Position numbers and translations under genes: made by a program
Part shown: in pieces, positions 17,801-23,415 of the stretch
Layout: the number at the start of each line of letters is the position of its first letter
How positions within the stretch are numbered: the first letter of the stretch is position 1
Notes under the pieces: generated by a model
The model's database searches: none
What the model was told of the DNA's origin: nothing
The model's input: the letters and a program-made list of their open reading frames with translations, nothing else
Origin: Nitrospirota bacterium
GTDB taxonomy: Bacteria; Nitrospirota; Thermodesulfovibrionia; Thermodesulfovibrionales; Magnetobacteriaceae
DNA: 40,678 nucleotides
Direction of reading: 5' to 3'
Assembly: GCA_015233725.1 (NCBI GenBank)
Contig: JADFXD010000019.1
Span: forward strand, 1 to 40,678

Positions 17801-18631
17801 ACCGCTTGAATCAAACTTCTGGATACGTCTGGAATCAGCCACATAGACATTGCCTGCGCTGTCTACCGATACTCCATTGGGAGCACTAAACTGCCCGTTA
17901 CCGGTGCCGTTGCTTCCCCACTGAGCTAGATAATTACCGATTAAATCAAACTTCTGGATTCGGTTGTTATAAGTATCAGCCACATAGACATTGCCTGAGC
18001 TGTCTACCGCTACTCCATAGGGCAGATTAAACTGCCCGTTACCGCTGCCTTTACTTCCCCACTGGGTTATATACTTACCGCTTGAATCAAACTTCTGGAT
18101 TCGGCTGTTAACCTCATCAACCACATAGACATTGCCTGCGCTGTCTACCGCTACTCCATAGGTATAAACAAACTGCCCGTTACCGAAGCCTAAGCTTCCC
18201 CACTGATTTATATACTTACCGCTTGAATCAAACTTCTGGATTCGGCTGTTATTCGTATCAGCCACATAGACATTGCCTGAGCTGTCTACCGCTACTCCAT
18301 TGGGATGCTCAAACTGCCCGTTACCGGTGCCGTTGCTTCCCCACTGGGTTATATACTTACCGCTTGAATCAAATTTCTGGATTCGGCTGTTACCAGAATC
18401 AGCCACATAGACATTGCCTGCGCTGTCTACCGCTACTCCATTGGGACTAAGAAACTGTCCGTTACCAGTGCCGTAACTTCCCCACTGGGTTACATAGGTA
18501 TAGCTGTCCGCATAGGCGTTGGCTGCAAAACCGCTAAGGCATACGGCGCCGATCACAGCAACCATCGCCACGGCGAGCAAGAGCCCAGTGCGGTTTCCCC
18601 TCCCGCCTGGGGTGTTAGGATTTTGAAACAT
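14885..18631 (-). CDS. Exported NHL-repeat / VCBS-repeat surface protein
   Basis: This 1248-residue protein has a signal peptide (MFQNPNTPGGRGNRTGLLLA..., cleavage near NAYA). A first NHL beta-propeller region follows (about 44-330; repeats like VAVDSSGNVYVADTNNSRIQ and KFDSSGKYITQWGS). Then come a Pro-Thr linker (about 331-343), three bacterial beta-repeat domains (about 343-600; GWSGCD...C.VTI.A.R.VTATF type), a second NHL region (about 620-945) and six 50-residue FG-GAP/VCBS repeats (about 951-1248; GDLNGDGKSDIVWQDTTTGD). No catalytic motif is seen; the architecture suggests a secreted or surface-attached binding scaffold. The start is supported by GGAGG and a TTGACA promoter. One copy of the dispersed palindrome lies in frame in the coding sequence (16718-16732). 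Confidence 0.88.
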   Translation of the reverse strand: MFQNPNTPGGRGNRTGLLLAVAMVAVIGAVCLSGFAANAYADSYTYVTQWGSYGTGNGQFLSPNGVAVDSAGNVYVADSGNSRIQKFDSSGKYITQWGSNGTGNGQFEHPNGVAVDSSGNVYVADTNNSRIQKFDSSGKYINQWGSLGFGNGQFVYTYGVAVDSAGNVYVVDEVNSRIQKFDSSGKYITQWGSKGSGNGQFNLPYGVAVDSSGNVYVADTYNNRIQKFDLIGNYLAQWGSNGTGNGQFSAPNGVSVDSAGNVYVADSRRIQKFDSSGKYITQWGSQGSGNGQFQYVFGVSVDSSGNVYVADTDNDRIQKFAPGSATPTPTPTPTPTPTPQYTLNVATTGTGTGVVTSSPGTLQWDGSIGMGTYNSGTTVTLTATANSGNSGSTFTGWSGDCTGTSATCTVTMSATRHVTAAFTANQITQYTLNATKSGAGSGIIASNTGTITWSGNTATGIYNSGTVVTLTATADSASTLAGWNGCDLVMGNRCTVTINANRTVSATFNVAPVVTYLLTVTKTGAGTGVVTSPDGALLWSGAVGTESYKTGTTVTLTAAAMATTSIFAGWSGCDSSSGNQCTITISADRAVTATFNGKPQQYTSTTQFGGAGSGVGQFKSVGKMAMGKTPKSTPGVSWSGKEGSTSVNGGQDSLFVLDTFNDRVQFFDGNGNYQGGWGQQGSSLGQFDMPGGIATGSWGGGTSSANSSGMDAANYVYISDTNNNRIQIFDTGGNVINSFGGNGSQQGMFSSPEGVAVDSTGNIYVADTGNHRIQKFDSSGNFISNWSASGVGKSSRAPRVLSLKALKQADNSFSPNAITIGGSNSSVYVTDTYSDQIVGYDPNGNVVSYWGGNGSVSGMFSHPSSIAVDNAGNVYVTDAQNNTVQQFGGDGQFISSWNGAGGSNDNLFDRPSGVAIDSSGNVFVAEAGANRIQKLTKTTKIRPAAIKALTGDLNGDGKSDILWQDTTTGDVAAWLMDGLKISGGNYLSKGIPANWKVIAIGDLDGDHKSDIVWQDTTTGDVAAWLMNGLTISSGNYLAKGIPSNWQILAIGDLNGDGKSDIVWQDTTTGDVAAWLMNGLTISSGNYLAKGIPSNWQMLAIGDLNGDHKSDIVWQDTTTGDVAAWLMNGFTISSGNYLARGIPSNWQMLAIGDLDGDGKSDIVWQDTTTGDVAAWLMNGLTIYSGNYLARGIPANWQIVAIGDLDGDHKSDIVWQNTTTGDVAAWLMNGLTISSGNYLAKGIPGNWQIQ
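14888..15781 (-). repeat. Six 150-bp tandem repeats with 300-bp higher-order period
   Basis: The 3' end of the NHL protein gene is six tandem 150-bp units, each encoding one 50-residue VCBS-type repeat. The calcium-loop residue in GDxxGDxKSD alternates strictly G, H, G, H, G, H, matched in the DNA by alternating gccgtc and gtgatc at 300-bp spacing. The block therefore grew by duplication of a two-repeat unit. Confidence 0.8.
16712..16732 (-). repeat. Dispersed palindrome inside the NHL coding sequence
   Basis: GCCGCTCCAGGACACTCCTGG matches the intergenic palindrome with its usual CCGCT flank. On the coding strand it gives the residues TPGVSWSGK between the beta-repeat block and the second NHL block, in frame and in a low-complexity linker. 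Confidence 0.65.
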
Positions 18632-18784
18632 GTGTTACCTCCTTCGATTTTTTTGTGAAATTACCTGATTTTATCGTACGTGGTCGAGCGATGTCAAGGG
18701 AGCGAAAAAAATCGCAAATTATTCTTTCTCCTTTTATGGTACGATATAATCATGAAGACTTGGATGAGGATTTTTTGCTTGCTG
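18551..18784. repeat. Duplicated divergent leader block, copy 1
   Basis: This block holds the 5' end of the minus-strand NHL gene, the divergent intergenic region and the first codons of the plus-strand coiled-coil gene. It recurs almost identically at 19405-19638 (offset 854 bases) and in part at 20739-20899. The copies mark past tandem duplication of a divergent gene pair. Confidence 0.85.
18668..18697 (-). promoter_or_regulatory. Promoter of the NHL protein gene
   Basis: On the minus strand TTGACA (18697-18692) is followed after 18 bases by TAAAAT (18673-18668), about 36 bases before the ATG at 18631, with GGAGG seven bases before the start. The same promoter block is copied at 19522-19551 and, slightly altered, near 20850-20885, upstream of the two truncated copies of this gene's 5' end. 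Confidence 0.6.
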
Positions 18785-19312
18785 TTTATCACGGCTATCG
18801 TCGAGTTGATCGGGCTCGCTCCCTACGGTTGCTGGTCTGGTCCGCTCCTTACAGTCGCTGGGGCGGCCGATTCATCGTTCACACAGGCGGACAGGGATCG
18901 GATGACTCGGCTGGAAGAGGGTTTGAAAGCCATCAACCAAAGGCTCGACGATAACCTCAAGGCCGTCAACCAAAAGATCGACGATGGTCTCAAGTCCGTC
19001 AACCAAAAGATCGACGATGGTCTCAAGGCCGTCAACCAAAGGATCGACGATAGCCTCAAGGCCATCAATCAGAAGTTCGACGATCTCAGAGGACTGATGT
19101 ATGTAATACTCAGCTTACTCGGCGTAATACTTAGCGGCATGTTTGTTCTTGTCGGGTTCATCTTGTGGGACAGGCGAACAACCCTGGCCCCTGTGGTAAG
19201 AACCACCAGGGAACTTGAGGATAGGACTGAGAGACTGGAACTCGTACTTAAAGAAAAAGCCGCGAAAGACCCGGAGTTGAAAGAGGCCTTAAGACACGCT
19301 GGATTGTTGTAA
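18752..19312 (+). CDS. Membrane-anchored coiled-coil protein, paralog 1 (five 11-residue repeats)
   Basis: The protein is 186 residues. It has an N-terminal export/anchor segment (MKTWMRIFCLLFITAI...) and the family landmark AADSSFTQADRDRMTRLEEG. A coiled coil built from five 11-residue units of type LKAVNQKIDDG follows, then a membrane helix (LMYVILSLLGVILSGMFVLV) and a cytoplasmic-type tail, WDRRTTLAPVVRTTRELEDR ... ELKEALRHAGLL. The function of this widespread small family is unknown to me. The likely topology is a periplasmic coiled coil with a short C-terminal helix inside. TATAAT ends one base before this ATG and no ribosome site is present, so the ATG at 18764 (MRIFCLL) is an alternative start. 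It is one of six paralogs within 4.6 kb. Confidence 0.7.
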   Translation: MKTWMRIFCLLFITAIVELIGLAPYGCWSGPLLTVAGAADSSFTQADRDRMTRLEEGLKAINQRLDDNLKAVNQKIDDGLKSVNQKIDDGLKAVNQRIDDSLKAINQKFDDLRGLMYVILSLLGVILSGMFVLVGFILWDRRTTLAPVVRTTRELEDRTERLELVLKEKAAKDPELKEALRHAGLL

Positions 19313-19323
19313 TCGCAATCATT

Positions 19324-19485
19324 AGCTGAATAGTTTCTCGTCTGGCCGGTCTGCAGTAGGCTCACGGTTCCGGCTTGGGCGGCTCTGGCAAGACATAAGG
19401 CCCCGATCACGGCAACCATCGCCAGGGCGAGCAAGAGCCCAGTGCGGTTTCCCCTCCCACCTGGGGTGTTAGGATTTTGAAACAT
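19324..19485 (-). pseudogene. Truncated 5' gene fragment with NHL-type signal peptide (fragment 1)
   Basis: This minus-strand fragment keeps the ribosome site, the start and the signal peptide MFQNPNTPGGRGNRTGLLLA shared with the NHL protein. It then reads ...AQAGTVSLLQTGQTRNYSA and runs into the antisense of the preceding coiled-coil gene. The mature start (SLPQTGQT-like, clearer in fragment 2) resembles the N-terminus of DUF1566-type exported proteins, so it may be the head of a different gene sharing the same leader. It retains the duplicated promoter. Confidence 0.7.
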
Positions 19486-19638
19486 GTGTTACCTCCTTCG
19501 ATTTTTTTGTGAAATTACCTGATTTTATCGTACGTGGTCGAGCGATGTCAAGGGAGCGAAAAAAATCGCAAATTATTCTTTCTCCTTTTATGGTACGATA
19601 TAATCATGAAGACTTGGATGAGGATTTTTTGCTTGCTG
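19405..19638. repeat. Duplicated divergent leader block, copy 2
   Basis: Nearly identical to 18551-18784, covering the signal-peptide codons on the minus strand, the divergent promoter region and the first codons of coiled-coil paralog 2. Confidence 0.85.
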
Positions 19639-20109
19639 ATAAGTCAGGCAATTGCCGTTGGGTCAGTTCCGTTCTTTACTGCTCCAGGACACTCCTGGCT
19701 CCTTGCAGTCGCTGAGGCCGCCGATTCGTCGTTCACCCAGGCGGACAGGGATCGGATGACGCGGATGGAAGATCGGATGAGCCACCTTGAAGAACGTATT
19801 ATTCGGCTTGAAGAGGGTCTCAAGGCTGTCAATCAAAAGATCGACGATGGTCTCAAGGCCGTCAACCAAAGGCTCGACGATCTCAGAGGACTGATGTATG
19901 TAATACTCAGCTTACTCGGCGTAATACTTAGCGGCATGTTTGTTCTTGTCGGGTTCATCTTGTGGGACAGACGGACAACCCTGGCCCCCGTCGTAAGAGC
20001 CACCAGAGAAATTGAGGATAGGACTGAGAAACTGGAACTCGTACTTAAAAAAACAGCCGAAAAATACCCTGAGTTGAAAGAGGCCTTAAGACACGCGGGA
20101 TTGTTGTAG
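19606..20109 (+). CDS. Membrane-anchored coiled-coil protein, paralog 2 (two repeats, inserted palindrome)
   Basis: A 167-residue member of the family with only two 11-residue units (LKAVNQKIDDG, LKAVNQRLDDL), but with an additional helical stretch (MEDRMSHLEERIIRLEEG). The segment between the hydrophobic core and the mature protein reads ...AVGSVPFFTAPGHSWLLAVA before EAADSSF. TAPGHSW is encoded by the dispersed palindrome at 19684-19698. The membrane helix and tail match paralog 1. Upstream DNA is the copied divergent promoter with TATAAT at the start and no ribosome site. The ATG at 19618 is an alternative start. Confidence 0.7.
   Translation: MKTWMRIFCLLISQAIAVGSVPFFTAPGHSWLLAVAEAADSSFTQADRDRMTRMEDRMSHLEERIIRLEEGLKAVNQKIDDGLKAVNQRLDDLRGLMYVILSLLGVILSGMFVLVGFILWDRRTTLAPVVRATREIEDRTEKLELVLKKTAEKYPELKEALRHAGLL
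19684..19698. repeat. Dispersed palindrome inside paralog 2
   Basis: CCAGGACACTCCTGG, identical to the copy inside the NHL gene, lies in frame in the export-signal region of coiled-coil paralog 2. Confidence 0.75.
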
Positions 20110-20172
20110 CTGCAATCATGCCAAGCTATTGTAAGGAGAAGACATGATCCATTACACTGTAAGGAGCGAATT

Positions 20173-20646
20173 ATGAAGACATTGATGATACTTTTGGGCT
20201 TGCTGATAAGTACGGCAATTGTCGCTAACGCGTCCGATTCGTCGTTCACCCAGGCGGACAGGGATCGGATGACTCGGCTGGAAGAGGGTTTGAAAGCCAT
20301 CAACCAAAGGCTCGACGATAACCTCAAGGCCGTCAACCAAAAGATCGACGATGGTCTCAAGGCCGTCAACCAAAGGATCGACGATAGCCTCAAGGCCATC
20401 AATCAGAAGTTCGACGATCTCAGAGGACTGATGTATGTAATACTCAGCTTACTCGGCGTAATACTTAGCGGCATGTTTGTTCTTGTCGGGTTCATCTTGT
20501 GGGACAGGCGAACAACCCTGGCCCCTGTGGTAAGAACCACCAGGGAACTTGAGGATAGGACTGAGAGACTGGAACTCGTACTTAAAGAAAAAGCCGCGAA
20601 AGACCCGGAGTTGAAAGAGGCCTTAAGACACGCTGGATTGTTGTAA
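20173..20646 (+). CDS. Membrane-anchored coiled-coil protein, paralog 3 (four repeats)
   Basis: A 157-residue member with a clean signal peptide (MKTLMILLGLLISTAIVANA, cleavage before SDSSF) and no palindrome insertion. From DSSFTQADRDRM to the stop it is nearly identical to paralog 1 minus one 11-residue repeat, and the identity continues downstream into the truncated fragment. It therefore arose by a recent ~600-bp duplication. Unlike paralogs 1 and 2 it has a ribosome site (GTAAGGAGCGAATT before ATG) and follows paralog 2 by 63 bases, so the two may be co-transcribed. Confidence 0.75.
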   Translation: MKTLMILLGLLISTAIVANASDSSFTQADRDRMTRLEEGLKAINQRLDDNLKAVNQKIDDGLKAVNQRIDDSLKAINQKFDDLRGLMYVILSLLGVILSGMFVLVGFILWDRRTTLAPVVRTTRELEDRTERLELVLKEKAAKDPELKEALRHAGLL

Positions 20647-20656
20647 TCGCAATCAT

Positions 20657-20819
20657 GAGCTGAATAGTTTCTCGTCTGGCCGGTCTGCGGTAGGCTCACA
20701 GTTCCGGCTTGGGCAGCTCCGGCAAGACATAAGGCCCCGATCACGGCAATCATCGCCAGGGCGAGCAAGAGCCCAGTGCGGTTTCCCCTCCCGCCTGGGG
20801 TGTTAGGATTTTGAAACAT
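20657..20819 (-). pseudogene. Truncated 5' gene fragment with NHL-type signal peptide (fragment 2)
   Basis: A second copy of the fragment at 19324-19485, with a few substitutions. It reads MFQNPNTPGGRGNRTGLLLA...GAAQAGTVSLPQTGQTRNYSA before running into the antisense of paralog 3. The start, ribosome site (GGAGG) and a TTGACA promoter remain. Confidence 0.7.
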
Positions 20820-20931
20820 GTGTTACCTCCTTCGATTCTTCGTGAAATTACTTGATTTTATCGATGTGGTCGAGCGATGTCAAGGGAGCGGAAAAATGTC
20901 AATGCTCCGCTCTTCACCGCCACGGGGAGGA

Positions 20932-21435
20932 CTATTCGGGCCAAAAACCATGATCCATTAATTGTTCAAGGGTATAGGGGCAGGTCTCAGGCCCAGTGAC
21001 CGTAGGGAACGGAACCGATAATTTATCGGCGCTAATTCCTGTTTCTTTTTCAAATCCTTGTTTAGCTTCTATAAATCCTTCAGCTATAACGATTTCTATA
21101 TTATTCTTCAGGCTTGGGCTGTCCGCAAGTAAGAGCTTAATATCCGTTCTTTGATTACGTATTGTTGTACTCCAACTTTCACCACGCCGTTTTGGTTGGT
21201 ACTGCCATTTTAGCAGGTGCATTATTAACACCGCCAATCGGCTCAAGAGTTCTCGTCTGTCTCTTTTGGCCATGCCCTCCAGCTCCTCTACTATATTTTC
21301 CAGGTCTATTTCTGTGAATCTGCCCTGCCGCAACAGGTCGGCATTATGAAACGCCCATTGATAAAAATCAACCTCATAGAGAGAGCGCGCTGTGAGCGTG
21401 TCGTTGATCGTGTCGTTATGTGTTAAGGTATCCAT
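20932..21435 (-). CDS. DUF29 family protein
   Basis: A 167-residue protein with the DUF29 pattern: LYEVDFYQWAFHNADLLRQG, DLENIVEELEGMAKRDRREL, LLSRLAVLIMHLLKWQYQP and SWSTTIRNQRTDIKLLL. These small helical proteins are of unknown function and are often multicopy in genomes rich in mobile or repeated DNA. The second ATG (21435) is preferred because GGAGA lies about seven bases before it, whereas the ATG at 21450 lacks such a site. The gene sits inside the third copy of the divergent leader block, separating the promoter remnants from coiled-coil paralog 4, which suggests it inserted there. Confidence 0.85.
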   Translation of the reverse strand: MDTLTHNDTINDTLTARSLYEVDFYQWAFHNADLLRQGRFTEIDLENIVEELEGMAKRDRRELLSRLAVLIMHLLKWQYQPKRRGESWSTTIRNQRTDIKLLLADSPSLKNNIEIVIAEGFIEAKQGFEKETGISADKLSVPFPTVTGPETCPYTLEQLMDHGFWPE

Positions 21436-21578
21436 AGATATAATCTCCATATATTATGCTAACATTACCTCCAGGACACTTGTCAAGGGGGCGAAAAAAA
21501 TGTCAAGCCCCCCGAATTGCGTTTTTGCCATCGCAACATTTTCTTTCTCCTTTTCTCTTTTTTATTGTATAATTAATC

Positions 21579-22106
21579 ATGAAGACATTGATGATACTTT
21601 TTGGCTTGCTGATAAGCCAGGCAATTGTCGTTGGGTCGGAGCCGTTCTTTACTGCTCCAGGCTCCGCCCCTGGCTCGACCAGGGGACACTCCTGGCTCCT
21701 TACAGTCGCTGAGGCGGCCGATTCGTCGTTCACCCAGGCGGACAGGGATCGGATGATCCGGATGGAAGATCGGATGACTCGGATGGAAGATCGGATGAGC
21801 CACCTTGAAGAGCGGATTATTCGCGTTGAAGAGGGTCTCAAGGCCGTCAACCAAAGGCTCGACGATAGCATCAAGGCCATCAATCAGAAGTTCGACTATC
21901 TCATAGGACTGATATATGTAATGCTTAGTGGCATGTTTGTTCTTGTCGGGTTCATCTTGTGGGACAGACGAACAACCCTGGCCCCTGTGGTAAGGACCAC
22001 CAGGGAAATTGAAACTCAGACAGAAAAACTGGTACTCGTACTTAGAGAAAAAGCCGCAAAAGACCCTGAGTTGAAAGAGGCCTTAAAACATGCTGGGTTG
22101 TTGTAA
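21579..22106 (+). CDS. Membrane-anchored coiled-coil protein, paralog 4 (double palindrome insertion)
   Basis: A 175-residue member. It has the signal core MKTLMILFGLLISQAIVVGS, then a long insert TAPGSAPGSTRGHSWLLTVA encoded by two nested palindromes (21657-21695). Then comes EAADSSFTQADRDRM, three near-identical MIRMEDRM-type heptads, two 11-residue repeats, the membrane helix and the WDRRTTLAPVVRTTREIE tail. TATAAT (21568-21573) ends five bases before the ATG and no ribosome site is present, which fits a leaderless message. Confidence 0.72.
   Translation: MKTLMILFGLLISQAIVVGSEPFFTAPGSAPGSTRGHSWLLTVAEAADSSFTQADRDRMIRMEDRMTRMEDRMSHLEERIIRVEEGLKAVNQRLDDSIKAINQKFDYLIGLIYVMLSGMFVLVGFILWDRRTTLAPVVRTTREIETQTEKLVLVLREKAAKDPELKEALKHAGLL
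21657..21695. repeat. Nested dispersed palindromes inside paralog 4
   Basis: CCAGGCTCCGCCCCTGG is followed after seven bases by CAGGGGACACTCCTGG. The 39-base block is in frame and adds about 13 residues to the export-signal region. The same block recurs in paralog 5. Confidence 0.7.
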
Positions 22107-22197
22107 CCGCAAGCATGCCCAGCGACTGTAAGGAGCGAACATGATCAATTCCACTGTAAGGAGCGAACATGATCAATTCCACTGTAAGGAGCGAATT

Positions 22198-22719
22198 ATG
22201 AAGACATTGATGATACTTTTTGCCTTGCTGATTAGTACGGCGATTGTCGTTGGGTCGGAGCCGTTCTTTACTGCTCCAGGCTCCGCCCCTGGCTCGACCA
22301 GGGGACACTCCTGGCTCCTTACAGTCGCTGAGGCGGCCGATTCGTCGTTCACCCAGGCGGACAGGGATCGGATGATCCGGATGGAAGATCGGATGACTCG
22401 GATGGAAGATCGGATGAGCCACCTTGAAGAGCGGATTATTCGCGTTGAAGAGGGTCTCAAGGCCGTCAACCAAAGGATTGATGCCGTCAACCAAAGGCTC
22501 GACGATAACATCAAGGCCATCAATCAGAAGTTCGACTATCTCATAGGACTGATATATGTAATGCTTAGTGGCATGTTTGTTCTTGTCGGGTTCATCTTGT
22601 GGGACAGACGAACAACCCTGGCCCCTGTGGTAAGGACTACCAGGGAAATTGAGGCTCGTACAGAAAGGCTTGAACTCGTACTTAGAGAAAAAGCCGCAAA
22701 AGACCCCCTGCGACTGTAA
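22198..22719 (+). CDS. Membrane-anchored coiled-coil protein, paralog 5 (C-terminus disrupted)
   Basis: A 173-residue copy very similar to paralog 4, including the nested palindrome insert (22276-22314) and a seven-residue expansion (VNQRIDA) in the coiled coil. The last codons are abnormal: after EKAAKDP it reads LRL and stops. The usual ELKEALKHAGLL end survives downstream of the stop (22736-22770) behind a ~27-base insertion that copies the local ribosome-site repeat (GCGACTGTAAGGAGC). It has a ribosome site GTAAGGAGCGAATT. A tandem repeat of ATGATCAATTCCACTGTAAG precedes it at 22141-22190. Confidence 0.7.
   Translation: MKTLMILFALLISTAIVVGSEPFFTAPGSAPGSTRGHSWLLTVAEAADSSFTQADRDRMIRMEDRMTRMEDRMSHLEERIIRVEEGLKAVNQRIDAVNQRLDDNIKAINQKFDYLIGLIYVMLSGMFVLVGFILWDRRTTLAPVVRTTREIEARTERLELVLREKAAKDPLRL
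22276..22314. repeat. Nested dispersed palindromes inside paralog 5
   Basis: Same 39-base block as in paralog 4, at the same position in the reading frame, inherited by duplication. Confidence 0.7.
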
Positions 22720-22770
22720 GGAGCAATTCGAGTATTGAAAGAGGCCTTAAAACACGCTGGATTGCTGTAA
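22717..22770 (+). pseudogene. Detached 3' tail of coiled-coil paralog 5
   Basis: After the premature TAA (22717-22719) comes GGAGCAATTCGAGT and then codons LKEALKHAGLL with their own stop at 22768-22770. These are the missing last residues of paralog 5, cut off by the small insertion. Confidence 0.65.
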
Positions 22771-22833
22771 CTGCAATAATGTCCAGCGACTGTAAGGAGC
22801 GAACATGATCAATTCCACGGTAAGGAGCGAATT

Positions 22834-23274
22834 ATGAAGATTTTGATGATACTTTTTGGTTTACTGATAAGCCAGGCTATCGGAGTTAGCGCAGCCGATT
22901 CGTCATTCACCCAGGCGGACAGGGATCGGATGACTCGGCTTGAAGTTAAACTCGAAGAGGGCTTAAAGGCCGTCAACCAAAGGATTGATACCATCAACCA
23001 AAGGCTCGACGATAACCTCAAGGCCATCAACCAGAGGTTTGATGCCATCAACCAAAGGCTCGACGATTACAGAGGACTGATGTATGTAATACTTAGCGGT
23101 ATGTTTGTTCTTGTCGGGTTCATCTTGTGGGACAGACGAACAACCCTGGCCCCCGTCGTAAGGACCACTAGGGAAATTGAGGCCCGGACTGAAAAGCTTG
23201 AAATCGTACTTAAAGAAACAGCGGAAAAATACCCTGAGTTGAAAGAGGCCTTAAAGCAAGCTGGATTGCTGTAA
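22834..23274 (+). CDS. Membrane-anchored coiled-coil protein, paralog 6
   Basis: A 146-residue member with an uninterrupted signal peptide (MKILMILFGLLISQAIGVSA, cleavage before ADSSF), probably close to the ancestral layout. The coiled coil mixes 11- and 7-residue units (KLEEGLKAVNQRIDTINQRL, DDNLKAINQRFDAINQRLDD). Then follow the membrane helix LMYVILSGMFVLVGFI and the tail ending ELKEALKQAGLL. It has the ribosome site GTAAGGAGCGAATT and lies 63 bases past the tail of paralog 5, so paralogs 4-6 could form one transcript. Confidence 0.78.
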   Translation: MKILMILFGLLISQAIGVSAADSSFTQADRDRMTRLEVKLEEGLKAVNQRIDTINQRLDDNLKAINQRFDAINQRLDDYRGLMYVILSGMFVLVGFILWDRRTTLAPVVRTTREIEARTEKLEIVLKETAEKYPELKEALKQAGLL

Positions 23275-23353
23275 CTGCAATCATACCCAGCTACTGGAAG
23301 GGGCGTCCGAGCGTTAAGAAGCCTTAAAGCACGCAGGCTTAGGGTTCTGAGAG

Positions 23354-23368
23354 CCAGGAGCGTCCTGG
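23354..23368. repeat. Dispersed palindrome CCAGGAGCGTCCTGG
   Basis: A perfect copy with the AGCGGCAAAGACGC flank, lying between the convergent ends of coiled-coil paralog 6 and the acetate kinase fusion. It may act as a bidirectional hairpin at the convergent gene ends, although no T-run follows. Confidence 0.65.
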
Positions 23369-23415
23369 AGCGGCAAAGACGCATCCTTTCTTCCCTTTCT
23401 CTTTTTTTGGGTGGG

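Noticed and set aside
19833-20402. Minus-strand frames across the coiled-coil genes (up to 189 residues)
   Set aside because: They are antisense of the repeated coiled-coil codons; only the two short heads with signal peptides resemble genuine sequence.
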